From Blastococcus sp. MG754426 (GTDB taxonomy: Bacteria; Actinomycetota; Actinomycetes; Mycobacteriales; Geodermatophilaceae): a stretch of 64,000 nt of DNA. The stretch spans positions 120,467 through 184,466 of the forward strand of contig NZ_SSXC01000002.1 of assembly GCF_021699055.1 (NCBI RefSeq). Direction: 5' to 3'. Of this stretch, positions 9,273 through 19,513 are shown in pieces; position 1 is the stretch's first letter, and each line of letters opens with the position of its first letter. A model generated the notes under the pieces. It was given only the letters and a program-made list of their open reading frames with translations. It had not been told where the DNA came from and did no database searches. Both the position numbers and the translations under genes were made by a program.

Positions 9273-9755
9273 TCAGCTGGCGAGGACCTCGTCGAGCAGG
9301 ACCTCGGCCTTGTCCTCGTTGGTGCCCTCGGCGAGCGCGAGCTCGCTGACCAGGATCTGACGGGCCTTCGAGAGCATCCGCTTCTCGCCGGCCGAGAGGC
9401 CGCGGTCCTTGTCGCGGCGCCACAGGTCGCGGACGACCTCGGCCACCTTGTTCACGTCGCCGGAGGCCAGCTTCTCGAGGTTGGCCTTGTAGCGGCGCGA
9501 CCAGTTCGTCGGCTCCTCCGTGTGCGGGGCGCGGAGCACCTCGAACACCCGGTTGAGCCCCTCCTGACCGACGACGTCACGGACGCCGACGATCTCTGCG
9601 TTGTCGGCCGGCACGCGCACGGTGAGGTCGCCCTGGGCGACCTTCAGCACGAGGTAGGCCTTCTCTTCACCCTTGATCGTGCGCTTCTCGATCGCCTCGA
9701 TGAGCGCGGCACCGTGGTGCGGGTAGACGACGGTCTCGCCGACAGTGAAGCCCAT
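9273..9755 (-). CDS. carD: CarD-family RNA polymerase-binding transcription factor
   Basis: The 160-residue protein binds the RNA polymerase beta subunit and stabilises open complexes at rRNA and other promoters. The N-terminal Tudor-like RNAP interaction domain ([20 protein letters not shown]) runs to about residue 60. It is followed by the helical DNA-binding domain with the conserved Trp ([13 protein letters not shown]) and [20 protein letters not shown]. Length matches mycobacterial CarD. A good ribosome site (GAAAGGGGT) lies upstream. It heads the ispD-ispF-cysS-rlmB run and is divergent from the UbiA gene. Confidence 0.96.
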   Translation of the reverse strand: MGFTVGETVVYPHHGAALIEAIEKRTIKGEEKAYLVLKVAQGDLTVRVPADNAEIVGVRDVVGQEGLNRVFEVLRAPHTEEPTNWSRRYKANLEKLASGDVNKVAEVVRDLWRRDKDRGLSAGEKRMLSKARQILVSELALAEGTNEDKAEVLLDEVLAS

Positions 9756-9782
9756 GTGGATGTGACCCCTTTCGCTCCACCC

Positions 9783-9788
9783 AGGTTA
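9783..9788 (-). promoter_or_regulatory. -10 box (TAACCT) upstream of carD
   Basis: TAACCT on the minus strand lies 27 nt before the carD start, with the ribosome site in between. No -35 with correct spacing was found. Confidence 0.45.
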
Positions 9789-9876
9789 GCACGGCAGACT
9801 GACCAACGGATCGGCTCCGGGCAGTAAATATGCAGGTCAGCGGCCTGGATCGACGCGTCGGAGGGGTTGACAGAGC

Positions 9877-10734
9877 GTGGTTGATGTGCCTGCGGGTGCC
9901 GCCCGGACGGGCGCGACGACCCGTGCGCTGCTCCGCGCGACCCACCTCGGGCCGACCGTCGCGGTCACCACCGTGGCCACCCTGCTGGCCGTCGCCGCCG
10001 ACGTCCCGCCGGCCCGCACCGCCCTCCTCTGCGCCGCCGTCCTCGCAGGTCAGGCCTCCATCGGGTGGAGCAACGACTGGCTGGACGCCGACCGCGACCG
10101 CGCCGTCGCGCGGGCCGACAAGCCGGTCGTGCAGGGCGCCGTCGCGCCCGCCGTGCTGCGCGCCGCGGCCCTCGCCGCAGCCGCGGTGGCCGTCGTCCTC
10201 TCGTTCCTGCTGGGGCTCGTCCCGGGCGCCCTCCTGCTGCTCCTCGTCGCGAGCGGCTGGGCCTACAACGCCGGGCTCAAGCGCACCGTCTGGTCCGGTG
10301 CGGGCTACGTCGTGGGGTTCGGGGCGCTGCCCGCCGGGGTGGTCGCCGCCGCCCCTGGCACCCCCGCTCCCCCGTGGTGGCTGGTGGCCGCGGGCGCGGC
10401 GCTCGGTGGAGCGGCCCACCTGGCCAACGTCGCCCCCGACCTCGAGGAGGACCTGGCCACCGGGGTCCGCGGGCTGCCGCACCGCCTGGGTCCGCACCTC
10501 TCCGCGGCGTGCGGTGCGCTGCTGCTGGCCGGGGCGACGCTGGTGCTGGTCCTCGGCCCGCCGGGGCCCCCCGGGCCCACCGGCTGGGCCGCCCTCGTCC
10601 TGGCCGTGCCCGCGGCCGCGGTCGCCGCCCTCGCGGGCACGGCGCGGTTCCGCGCCCTCGCCTTCCCCGCCGTCATGCTGCTCACGGTGCTCGACGTCGC
10701 CCTGCTGGTCGGCAGCGGATCGACGCTGGCCTGA
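9877..10734 (+). CDS. UbiA-family prenyltransferase
   Basis: The 285-residue polytopic protein carries both Asp-rich motifs of the UbiA superfamily. These are NDWLDADRDRAVARADKP at about residues 66-83 and the second motif NVAPDLEEDLATGVRGLP at about 186-203, separated by hydrophobic helices. Such enzymes transfer a polyprenyl or similar chain to an acceptor in the membrane. The acceptor (quinone precursor, arabinose donor or other) cannot be told from sequence. A GGAGGGG site lies upstream of the GTG. It is divergent from carD and followed by the LpqE-like lipoprotein gene. Confidence 0.85.
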   Translation: MVDVPAGAARTGATTRALLRATHLGPTVAVTTVATLLAVAADVPPARTALLCAAVLAGQASIGWSNDWLDADRDRAVARADKPVVQGAVAPAVLRAAALAAAAVAVVLSFLLGLVPGALLLLLVASGWAYNAGLKRTVWSGAGYVVGFGALPAGVVAAAPGTPAPPWWLVAAGAALGGAAHLANVAPDLEEDLATGVRGLPHRLGPHLSAACGALLLAGATLVLVLGPPGPPGPTGWAALVLAVPAAAVAALAGTARFRALAFPAVMLLTVLDVALLVGSGSTLA

Positions 10735-10800
10735 CCGGCGCCGGGGCCGCCCTGCCGCGACGCAGACGGCTCCCTGCGGGCAGGCCGGGGAGGCGACCGA

Positions 10801-10806
10801 TACGCT
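10801..10806 (+). promoter_or_regulatory. -10 box (TACGCT) upstream of the LpqE-like gene
   Basis: TACGCT lies 62 nt before the GTG, in the gap after the UbiA gene. A GGAGG ribosome site is present, so this would be a leadered transcript. Confidence 0.4.
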
Positions 10807-10868
10807 CGGGGCGTCTCCGTGCCACCGATCCCCGGTGGCCGGCACGGTCCTGCTGGAGGTCGACAGCC

Positions 10869-11552
10869 GTGAACCGCGCTCTGCGCGCCGCCACGATGGG
10901 CGTTCTGCTCTTCTCCCCCCTCGCCCTCTCGGCGTGCAGCGCCGGCCAGGTCACGCAGACCGTCGAGCAGGAGCGCGACAAGGTCGGCGCGATGGCCGAG
11001 GCGGGTGACATCGTGCTGCGCCAGATCGCCGTCGTCGCCCCCGAGGACGGCGAGTACCCGGCCGGCGAGGACGCCCCGCTGCGGCTGGCCATCGTGAACA
11101 CCGGCACCGAGGACGACACCCTGACCGGCATCACCGGCGAGGGCTTCGACGACGTCGAGATCGACGCGGCCGCGACCTCCGCGACGCCCAGCGCGCAGCC
11201 CCCGGGCACCGGCGCGGGCTCCACCGAGGACGAGAGCACCTCCGCCGGCGCGGGCGAGCTGGTGATCCCCGCCGGCACCACGGTCTTCGTCGGCGGGGAC
11301 GGCGACTCCGCCGTCACCCTCACCGGCCTCGACGAGGCGCTCACGAGCGGCCGGATCCTGGAGCTGACCTTCACCTTCGAGAACGCCGGCGAGGTGACCA
11401 CGGTGGTCCCGGTCGCCGCCCTCGAGGAGGTCCGCGAGCGCGACGAGTCCTTCGACTTCCACCACGAGGAGGAGGGCGAGTCCGGCGGCGGCGTCGAGGA
11501 GGGCGGCCACGAGCAGACCGAGGTCGCCGGCGGCGGCAACCCCGAGAACTGA
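10869..11552 (+). CDS. LpqE-like lipoprotein
   Basis: The 227-residue product begins with a lipoprotein signal peptide (VLLFSPLALSACSAG) with lipobox LSAC, Cys at about residue 22, so it should be anchored outside the membrane. The mature part is an Ig-like beta domain (LRQIAVVAPEDG, PLRLAIVNTG, FTFENAGEVTTVVPV) interrupted by a Pro/Thr/Ser linker. It ends in a Glu/His-rich tail (FHHEEEGES, GGHEQTE) that could bind metal. Position just before radA matches lpqE (Rv3584) of M. tuberculosis. Function of that lipoprotein is unknown. The GTG has a GGAGG site upstream, and a strong terminator follows. Confidence 0.75.
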   Translation: MNRALRAATMGVLLFSPLALSACSAGQVTQTVEQERDKVGAMAEAGDIVLRQIAVVAPEDGEYPAGEDAPLRLAIVNTGTEDDTLTGITGEGFDDVEIDAAATSATPSAQPPGTGAGSTEDESTSAGAGELVIPAGTTVFVGGDGDSAVTLTGLDEALTSGRILELTFTFENAGEVTTVVPVAALEEVRERDESFDFHHEEEGESGGGVEEGGHEQTEVAGGGNPEN

Positions 11553-11568
11553 TCCCCCCGCTCCTCGT

Positions 11569-11604
11569 CGCGACGGCGGCTCCCGCCCGGGAGCCGCCGT
11601 CGCG
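11569..11604 (+). terminator. terminator after the LpqE-like gene
   Basis: A perfect 16-bp stem (CGCGACGGCGGCTCCC and its complement) with loop GCCC lies 17 nt after the stop codon. It ends 31 nt before the radA -10, separating the two units. No T-tract follows, as is usual at this GC content. Confidence 0.85.
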
Positions 11605-11635
11605 CGTTCTCCGGGGAACTGTCGGTGGCCGCGGC

Positions 11636-11641
11636 TAGCGT
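11636..11641 (+). promoter_or_regulatory. leaderless-type -10 (TAGCGT) of radA
   Basis: TAGCGT, exactly 7 nt, then the GTG at 11649. This decides the radA start over an in-frame GTG at 11625, which would lie upstream of the transcription start. Confidence 0.65.
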
Positions 11642-11648
11642 GCCCCGC

Positions 11649-13013
11649 GTGCCACCTGCCGGAGCGAAGTCCCGCCCTGCCCACCGCTGCACCGAGTGCG
11701 GCCACACCTCGGCGAAGTGGGTCGGGCGCTGCCCCGAGTGCCAGGCATGGGGCACCCTGCAGGAGGCCGGCGCCCCGGCCACCGGGCTGCGCGCCGTCCC
11801 GGCCGGCCCGGTCAGCGCACCGGCCCGGCCGATCGCGCAGGTGGAGCTCGCCGGCGCCCGCGCCGTGCCCACGGGCATCGCCGAGTTCGACCGCGTCCTC
11901 GGTGGCGGCCTCGTACCCGGTGCGGTGCTCCTGGTCGCCGGGGAGCCCGGGGTCGGCAAGTCCACGCTGCTGCTCGAGGTGGCGCACCGGGTCGCCGCCG
12001 CCGGCGGCCCCACGCTCGTGGTCTCCGGCGAGGAGTCGGCCGGCCAGGTGCGGCTCCGCGCGGAGCGGATCGGCGCCCTGCACGACCGCCTGTACCTCGC
12101 CGCGGAGACGGAGCTGTCCGCGGTGCTCGCCCACGTCGAGGCGGTGAACCCCTCGCTGCTGGTGCTCGACAGCGTGCAGACGGTCCGCTCCCCCGCCGTC
12201 GAGGGCACCGACGGCGGCTCGACGCAGGTCCGCGCCGTGGCGTCGGCGCTGACCGGCGTCGCGAAGACCCGCGGGATGACCACGATCCTGGTCGGCCACG
12301 TCACGAAGGACGGCGCCATCGCCGGGCCGCGCACGCTCGAGCACCTGGTCGACGTCGTCGTCTCCTTCGACGGCGAGCGCCACTCGACCCTGCGCATGGT
12401 CCGGGCCACCAAGAACCGCTTCGGCCCGGCCGACGAGATCGGCTGCTTCGAGATCGGCGACAGCGGTGTCGTCGGCGTGCCCGACCCGTCGGCGCTGTTC
12501 GTGTCGCGGCGCAGCGACCCGGTGCCGGGCAGCTGCGTGACCGTGACCCTGGAGGGCAGCCGGCCGCTGCTGGCCGAGGTGCAGGCCCTCGTGGCGAGCA
12601 CCAGCGGCGGCGGCTCCCCCCGCCGGGCCGTCAGCGGCCTGGACTCGCAGCGGGTGGCCATGGTGAACGCCGTGGTCGAGCGCCGCGGCCGGGTCAAGCT
12701 GGCCGACGCCGACGTGTTCGCGGCGTCGGTGGGCGGGGTGCGCATCGCCGAGCCGGCCGCCGACCTGGCCCTGGCGCTGGCGATCGCCTCCGCCGCCAAG
12801 GACACCCCGCTGCCCCCGGGCCTCGTGGCTCTCGGCGAGGTCGGCCTGTCCGGGGAGATCCGCCGGGTCGGCGGCACCGGCCGCCGGCTGGCCGAGGCCG
12901 CCCGCCAGGGCTACCGCGTGGCCCTCGTCCCACCGGACGCCGGCGCCGCGCCGGCCGGCATGCGGCTGATCGAGGTCCCCGACCTGGGTGCGGCCTTCCA
13001 CCGCATGTTCTGA
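11649..13013 (+). CDS. radA: DNA repair protein RadA/Sms
   Basis: The 454-residue protein processes recombination intermediates as a branch-migration helicase. It has a Cys4 zinc finger (Cys14, 17, 28, 31), a RecA-like core with Walker [10 protein letters not shown] at about residue 100 and Walker [10 protein letters not shown], and the Sms-specific KNRFG motif (RATKNRFGP). A Lon-protease-like domain follows (about 300-454, [13 protein letters not shown]). The leaderless -10 fixes the start at 11649. disA lies 115 nt downstream with its own -10, the usual actinobacterial pairing; in Bacillus RadA and DisA interact. Confidence 0.95.
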   Translation: MPPAGAKSRPAHRCTECGHTSAKWVGRCPECQAWGTLQEAGAPATGLRAVPAGPVSAPARPIAQVELAGARAVPTGIAEFDRVLGGGLVPGAVLLVAGEPGVGKSTLLLEVAHRVAAAGGPTLVVSGEESAGQVRLRAERIGALHDRLYLAAETELSAVLAHVEAVNPSLLVLDSVQTVRSPAVEGTDGGSTQVRAVASALTGVAKTRGMTTILVGHVTKDGAIAGPRTLEHLVDVVVSFDGERHSTLRMVRATKNRFGPADEIGCFEIGDSGVVGVPDPSALFVSRRSDPVPGSCVTVTLEGSRPLLAEVQALVASTSGGGSPRRAVSGLDSQRVAMVNAVVERRGRVKLADADVFAASVGGVRIAEPAADLALALAIASAAKDTPLPPGLVALGEVGLSGEIRRVGGTGRRLAEAARQGYRVALVPPDAGAAPAGMRLIEVPDLGAAFHRMF

Positions 13014-13052
13014 GCCCGTAGGGTTCCGCAAGAGCGGCCGGGTGCACGCCCC

Positions 13053-13087
13053 GTACCCCGAGCGTGCCCGGCTCGTCACTCGGGTAC
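13053..13087. promoter_or_regulatory. inverted repeat abutting the disA -10
   Basis: The arms gtaccccgag (13053-13062) and ctcgggtac (13079-13087) are complementary except for one extra C. They span the -35 area and end 2 nt before the -10 TAGACT. The position suggests an operator; no factor can be named. Confidence 0.35.
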
Positions 13088-13088
13088 G

Positions 13089-13094
13089 TAGACT
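13089..13094 (+). promoter_or_regulatory. -10 box (TAGACT) of disA
   Basis: TAGACT lies 35 nt before the disA GTG, which also has its own ribosome site (CAGGAGAG). disA can thus be transcribed separately from radA. Confidence 0.5.
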
Positions 13095-13128
13095 CCACTG
13101 CCGTACCACTCGACCGTCAGGAGAGCTC

Positions 13129-14214
13129 GTGCCCGCCGCCGTGGATCCCGAGATCGCCCTGCGCGAGCTCCTCGGCCGCATCGCCCCCGGCACGGCGCTG
13201 CGCGACGGCCTCGAGCGCATCCTGGCCGGCCGCACCGGTGCGCTGATCGTGCTGGGGTACGACCGGGTGGTCGAGTCGATCTGCACCGGCGGCTTCGCGC
13301 TGGACGTCGCCCTGTCGGCCACCCGGCTGCGCGAGCTGGCCAAGATGGACGGCGCGGTGATCGTCTCCTACGACGGCAGCCGCATCGTCCGGGCCGGCGT
13401 CCACCTCATGCCCGACCCGACGGTCCCCACGGAGGAGTCCGGCACCCGGCACCGCACGGCGGAGCGGGTCGCCGTGCAGACCGGCTTCCCGGTCATCTCG
13501 GTCAGCCAGTCGATGCACATCATCAGCGTGTACGTGGCCGGCCGGCGGTACACCCTCGAGCACCCGACGACCATCCTCGCCCGGGCCAACCAGGCCCTCG
13601 CCGCGCTGGAGCGCTACAAGCTCCGGCTGGACGAGGTGGCCAGCACGCTCTCGGCGCTGGAGATCGAGGACCTCGTGACCGTGCGCGACGCGATGAGCGT
13701 CAGCCAGCGGCTGGAGATGGTCCGGCGGATCGCCGACGAGATCGAGGGCTTCGTCGTCGAGCTGGGTACCGACGGCCGCCTGCTGGCCCTCCAGCTCGAC
13801 GAGATGCTGGCCGGCGTCGAGGAGGACCGCGGGCTGCTCGTCCGCGACTACCTGCCCGCCGGCGGCCGCCGGAACCGCACCATCGACCAGGTGCTCACCG
13901 AGCTGCGGGCGCTCACCGCCACCGAGCTGCTCGACCTCTCCGCGGTCGCGCGCTGCTACGGCCTGCCCACGTCGCCGGACGCCCTGGACTCCCCGGTGAG
14001 CCCGCGGGGCTACCGGCTGCTCGCCCGGGTGCCCCGGCTGCCCGCCGGCATCATCGACCGGCTCGTGGAGCACTTCGGTGGCCTGCAGAAGCTGCTCGCC
14101 GCCACCATCGAGGACCTCCTGGCCGTGGAGGGCGTCGGGGAGGCCCGGGCGCGCGGCATCCGCGAGGGGCTGTCCCGGCTGGCCGAGACCTCGATCCTCG
14201 ACCGCTACAGTTGA
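13129..14214 (+). CDS. disA: DNA integrity scanning diadenylate cyclase DisA
   Basis: The 361-residue enzyme converts two ATP into c-di-AMP and scans DNA for branched structures. The DAC domain carries DGAVIVS at about 74-80 and the RHR motif [10 protein letters not shown] at 105-114, both needed for catalysis. A helical spine follows, and then a C-terminal RuvA-like helix-hairpin-helix domain ([30 protein letters not shown]). The architecture and octamer-type length are complete. The GTG has a CAGGAG site 8 nt upstream. It converges on the Rv3587c-like gene. Confidence 0.96.
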   Translation: MPAAVDPEIALRELLGRIAPGTALRDGLERILAGRTGALIVLGYDRVVESICTGGFALDVALSATRLRELAKMDGAVIVSYDGSRIVRAGVHLMPDPTVPTEESGTRHRTAERVAVQTGFPVISVSQSMHIISVYVAGRRYTLEHPTTILARANQALAALERYKLRLDEVASTLSALEIEDLVTVRDAMSVSQRLEMVRRIADEIEGFVVELGTDGRLLALQLDEMLAGVEEDRGLLVRDYLPAGGRRNRTIDQVLTELRALTATELLDLSAVARCYGLPTSPDALDSPVSPRGYRLLARVPRLPAGIIDRLVEHFGGLQKLLAATIEDLLAVEGVGEARARGIREGLSRLAETSILDRYS

Positions 14215-14307
14215 TCTTGCAGCGCGGCGCGGACGCACGGGACCCCGGCCCCCGCGGGCGACGGTGGGCGCGCTCCGCGGTGCGACCCGGACCGGATCCC
14301 CGTCGCG

Positions 14308-14973
14308 TCAGCCGATGGTGAGCGGGGCGTCGCCGGAGACCTTGGTGTCCAGCCGGCCGCGCAGCACGTAGTCGCCCGGAGCGGGCGTCACGCGCGGGGC
14401 GGTGCACGTCGGCTCGCTGGTGAGCCCGCCCCACGTCAGGGGGAAGACGACCGGCTCGCCCGGAGCCAGGGTGCGCTCGTCGTCGCTGCTCTCGGGGAAG
14501 CAGTCGTTGCTGCCCCAGACCCGGGCCCCGGCGGCGTCGACCATCACCAGCTCCTGGAGCTGCTTGTCCAGCGACCGCACGCAAGGGACCGGCGAGGTGT
14601 TGACCACCACCAGCTCGAAGACCGGCTTGGCGCCGACGGCGGCCGTGCCGGGGGTGCGCACCTCCAGCCCCAGCATCTCGTCGGTGCACGGAGAACCCGG
14701 GGTCGGGCCCGCCGGGACCGGCGGCTCGCTCGGTGGCGCCGTGGTGCCGGGCGTCCGCACCCCGGAGACCGCGGGCACCACCTGCTCCAGCGCCGGGGGC
14801 TCGGTCGGCTCGGCCGCGGTGCCGGGCGCGGCGGCCGAGCCGCTCCCGCCGCCGGCCAGCAGGCTGGTCACCAGCCAGGCGAGCCCGGCCAGGACCGCCA
14901 GCAGCAGCACCAGCACGGTCAGCCGGCGCCGCCAGTACACGGCTGCGGGGAGCGGGCCCACCGGGTGCAACAC
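14308..14973 (-). CDS. Rv3587c-like membrane-anchored protein
   Basis: The 221-residue product has one N-terminal membrane helix (about residues 16-36, LTVLVLLLAVLAGLAWLVTSLLAG). A Pro/Thr/Glu-rich linker leads to an exported beta-domain with three spaced cysteines (SPCTDEM, VPCVRSL, PTCTAPR) and a further one at SNDCFPES, likely paired as disulfides. The fold resembles DUF4232-type domains. Position between disA and mutY mirrors Rv3587c of M. tuberculosis, a protein of unknown function. The GTG at 14973 is set by a TAGCGT -10 exactly 7 nt upstream. The 93 nt separating it from disA hold no clean hairpin. Confidence 0.75.
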   Translation of the reverse strand: MLHPVGPLPAAVYWRRRLTVLVLLLAVLAGLAWLVTSLLAGGGSGSAAAPGTAAEPTEPPALEQVVPAVSGVRTPGTTAPPSEPPVPAGPTPGSPCTDEMLGLEVRTPGTAAVGAKPVFELVVVNTSPVPCVRSLDKQLQELVMVDAAGARVWGSNDCFPESSDDERTLAPGEPVVFPLTWGGLTSEPTCTAPRVTPAPGDYVLRGRLDTKVSGDAPLTIG

Positions 14974-14980
14974 GCGGGGA

Positions 14981-14986
14981 ACGCTA
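14981..14986 (-). promoter_or_regulatory. leaderless-type -10 (TAGCGT) of the Rv3587c-like gene
   Basis: TAGCGT, 7 nt, then GTG at 14973 on the minus strand. It is the same hexamer and spacing as at radA. Confidence 0.65.
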
Positions 14987-15036
14987 GTGCGCCCGGTGGG
15001 GACTGGTCCGCTCGGCACGCCGCGCCGCGCGCACGG

Positions 15037-15042
15037 CACACT
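15037..15042 (+). promoter_or_regulatory. leaderless-type -10 (CACACT) of mutY
   Basis: CACACT, 8 nt, then the GTG at 15051. An earlier in-frame GTG at 15045 would be only 2 nt from the hexamer. Confidence 0.45.
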
Positions 15043-15050
15043 GGGTGCCC

Positions 15051-15941
15051 GTGACCGGGCCGTCCTCCCCCACCGCCACCCCGGCCGGCGAGCTGATCGT
15101 CGACTGGTACGCCACCGCCGCCCGCGACCTGCCCTGGCGGACCCCCGATGTCGATCCCTGGGCCGTCCTGGTCAGCGAGGTGATGCTCCAGCAGACCCCC
15201 GTGGCGCGCGTGGAGCCCGTCTGGCGGGCCTGGGTGGCCCGGTGGCCCACACCGGCGGACCTGGCGGCCCAGCCGCCCGCGGACGTCATCCGGGCGTGGG
15301 GGAAGCTCGGCTACCCCCGCCGGGCGCTGCGGCTCAGGGAGGCGGCGATCGCCATCACCGAGCGACACGGGGGCGTCGTCCCCGAGGACGTGGCCGAGCT
15401 CGAGGCGCTGCCCGGGGTGGGCACATACACCGCACGCGCGGTCGCCTGCTTCGGCCATGGCCGGCGCCAGCCCGTCGTCGACACCAACGTGCGCCGGGTC
15501 GTGGCGCGGCTGGTGCACGGCCGCGCGGCGGCCGGCAACGCCCGGGCCGCCGACCTCGTCGACGTCGCCGCGCTGGCGCCGGAGGACGACGAGCGCGCAG
15601 TGCGCTTCTCGGTCGCCGTCATGGAACTGGGCGCGCTGGTGTGCGTGGCCGGGACGCCGCGGTGCGGCGCCTGCCCGGTGCGGGACCGGTGCGCGTGGCG
15701 GCTGGCCGGCGCCCCGCCGCACGACGGGCCGCCGCGGAAGGTGCAGAAGTTCGCCGGGACGGACCGCCAGGTCCGGGGCCGGCTGCTCGACGTCCTGCGG
15801 GCGGCGCACGAGCCGGTGGACGCCGCAGCGCTCGAGCCCGCGTGGGAGGACGCCGTCCAGCGGTCCCGCTGCCTGGACTCGCTGCTGGCCGACGGCCTGG
15901 TCGAGCAGACCGAGGACGGCCTGTTCACCCTCCCCGCCTGA
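15051..15941 (+). CDS. mutY: A/G-specific adenine glycosylase MutY
   Basis: The 296-residue base-excision enzyme removes adenine mispaired with 8-oxoguanine. The catalytic helix VSEVMLQQTPVARVEPVW contains the Glu. The HhH-GPD region LPGVGTYTARAVACFGHG ends in the catalytic Asp of VVDTNVRRV. The 4Fe-4S cluster ligands are CVAGTPRCGACPVRDRC (C-x6... spacing C-x7/C-x2/C-x5 as seen). The C-terminal 8-oxoG recognition domain is short. The start at 15051 agrees with the -10 spacing. It is convergent with clpC, separated by a long hairpin. Confidence 0.93.
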   Translation: MTGPSSPTATPAGELIVDWYATAARDLPWRTPDVDPWAVLVSEVMLQQTPVARVEPVWRAWVARWPTPADLAAQPPADVIRAWGKLGYPRRALRLREAAIAITERHGGVVPEDVAELEALPGVGTYTARAVACFGHGRRQPVVDTNVRRVVARLVHGRAAAGNARAADLVDVAALAPEDDERAVRFSVAVMELGALVCVAGTPRCGACPVRDRCAWRLAGAPPHDGPPRKVQKFAGTDRQVRGRLLDVLRAAHEPVDAAALEPAWEDAVQRSRCLDSLLADGLVEQTEDGLFTLPA

Positions 15942-16024
15942 CCGCCGCCCCACACCGGCGCTGTCGGGCTGATACGGCGCTCCTCAGCGCCAGACCGCCG
16001 ATGTGGCGAGAGCGGGGCCGGAGG

Positions 16025-16073
16025 ACGACGAAGGGGCCGGCCCCGCTGATGCGGAACCGGCCCCTGTCGTCGT
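16025..16073. terminator. bidirectional terminator between mutY and clpC
   Basis: A long inverted repeat (ACGACGAAGGGGCCGG against CCGGCCCCTGTCGTCG, one small internal mismatch) with a 16-nt loop lies between the convergent mutY and clpC stops. It can serve both strands. Confidence 0.8.
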
Positions 16074-16085
16074 GCGGCTAGGCGG

Positions 16086-18623
<2,538 letters not shown>

Positions 18624-18721
18624 CTGCTGCTTCTCCTCTGACCGGCTGGTCCGGCGCTGCCCTCCCCGTCCTGGAGAGGAGCACCCGACGTCCGTCGGCG
18701 CGCGGGGGCACCGGTCTTTCC

Positions 18722-18727
18722 ACTGTA
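18722..18727 (-). promoter_or_regulatory. -10 box (TACAGT) of clpC
   Basis: TACAGT on the minus strand gives a leader of about 90 nt before the clpC ATG. No good -35 at 16-18 nt was found. Confidence 0.45.
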
Positions 18728-18821
18728 GTCGCGGACCACGCCGCCCCGTCGTCGTCCGACGGTGCGGTGGATGGCTGCCCGGTGCAACGGGCCCCGGTGA
18801 TGCGGTGTTCCACCCCCGTTA

Positions 18822-18832
18822 CGCCGTGAGCG
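18822..18832. promoter_or_regulatory. ClgR-like operator upstream of clpC
   Basis: The minus strand reads CGCTCACGGCG, matching the core CGCYNANRGCG that I recall for ClgR sites in corynebacteria and streptomycetes, where ClgR activates clp genes. It lies about 95 bp upstream of the clpC -10. The flanking A/T positions of the published consensus do not fit well. Confidence 0.35.
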
Positions 18833-18915
18833 GACGACGGCGTGCCGACCCCGGGAGCGCCGACGGCACCCTGCCCCTGTCGGCCTACCGGCCTCGACCG
18901 CGGCCCGGGACGCCA

Positions 18916-18948
18916 CCGGCCCGGCTCCCCCGAGGGGAGCCGGGCCGG
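18916..18948 (-). terminator. terminator downstream of lsr2
   Basis: A perfect 15-bp stem (CCGGCCCGGCTCCCC and complement) with a CGA loop. It separates lsr2 from the clpC control region. Together with the structured repeat at 18967-19017 it makes a double barrier. Confidence 0.8.
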
Positions 18949-18966
18949 GCGACGCGACGTCAGCGG

Positions 18967-19017
18967 CCTGCCTGCAGGGGCCCGCCGCGAGCTTGCGAGC
19001 GGTGGGGGGCAGGCAGG
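18967..19017. repeat. structured repeat, copy A (3' flank of lsr2)
   Basis: The segment 18971-19017 aligns with 40593-40639 at about 36 of 47 positions. The inner stem CCCGCCGC/GCGGTGGG (one G-T wobble) has compensatory changes relative to copy B. Here an outer 9-bp stem cctgcctgc/gcaggcagg also encloses it. It starts 6 nt beyond the lsr2 stop codon and may act as a terminator. Confidence 0.6.
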
Positions 19018-19022
19018 TCCTT

Positions 19023-19373
19023 CTAGTGGGCGGCCTCGTAGGCCTCGACGACGCTGGCCGGGATGCGCCCGCGGTCGCTGACCGCGTGCCCGTTCTTGCG
19101 GGCCCAGTCGCGGATGGCACCGGCCTGCTCGCGGTCCATGCGACCGCCACCACCGGTGGCGCGGGAGCGGCCGCCACCCGAGGCGCGGGTGCCGCGACCG
19201 ACCTTGCGCGCCGCCGAGATGTAACGGGCGAAGGCGTCACGCATCTCCTGGGCGTTCTTCTCCGCCAGGTCGATCTCGTACGACGTGCCGTCCAGCGCGA
19301 AGCTGACGGTCTCGTCGGCCGGGATGTTCTCGTCGAGGTCGTCGCTCAGGATGACCTGGACCTTGCGCGCCAT
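19023..19373 (-). CDS. lsr2: Lsr2 nucleoid-associated protein
   Basis: The 116-residue H-NS-like protein bridges and silences A/T-rich DNA. The N-terminal dimerisation domain ([33 protein letters not shown], about 4-36, read in parts) is followed by a Gly/Arg linker. The C-terminal DNA-binding domain carries the AT-hook-like RGR ([18 protein letters not shown]). The ATG at 19373 has a GAGGAACG site upstream. Its own upstream region is the most A/T-rich stretch of the window, which fits autoregulation. It lies directly downstream of lysS, as in mycobacteria. Confidence 0.96.
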   Translation of the reverse strand: MARKVQVILSDDLDENIPADETVSFALDGTSYEIDLAEKNAQEMRDAFARYISAARKVGRGTRASGGGRSRATGGGGRMDREQAGAIRDWARKNGHAVSDRGRIPASVVEAYEAAH

Positions 19374-19513
19374 TCGTTCCTCGCTTTTCGCTGCAGCCCT
19401 GGGGCCGGACGGAAATAGCACCCGGCGGGTGCGAGGCCCATTACAGCACAAATGGCCAGCAATAGGAAATGGCTGTCCGATTCCCCGGCCGGGCTAATCG
19501 GGATACCCGTGGG
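19374..19513 (-). promoter_or_regulatory. A/T-rich lsr2 promoter region
   Basis: The stretch around 19436-19500 is clearly poorer in G/C than the rest of the window. On the minus strand a TGTAAT hexamer at 19440-19445 is a candidate -10, with TTCCTA 17 nt before it. A hairpin gcaccc-ggc-gggtgc (19418-19432) lies at the predicted transcription start. Lsr2 prefers such DNA, so self-repression is likely. Confidence 0.5.

Noticed and set aside
9867..9872. TTGACA before the UbiA gene as a -35
   Set aside because: No -10 follows at 16-19 nt, and the position is only 4 nt before the GTG.
13014..13128. c-di-AMP (ydaO-type) riboswitch before disA
   Set aside because: The gap is too short and the conserved ydaO core was not seen.
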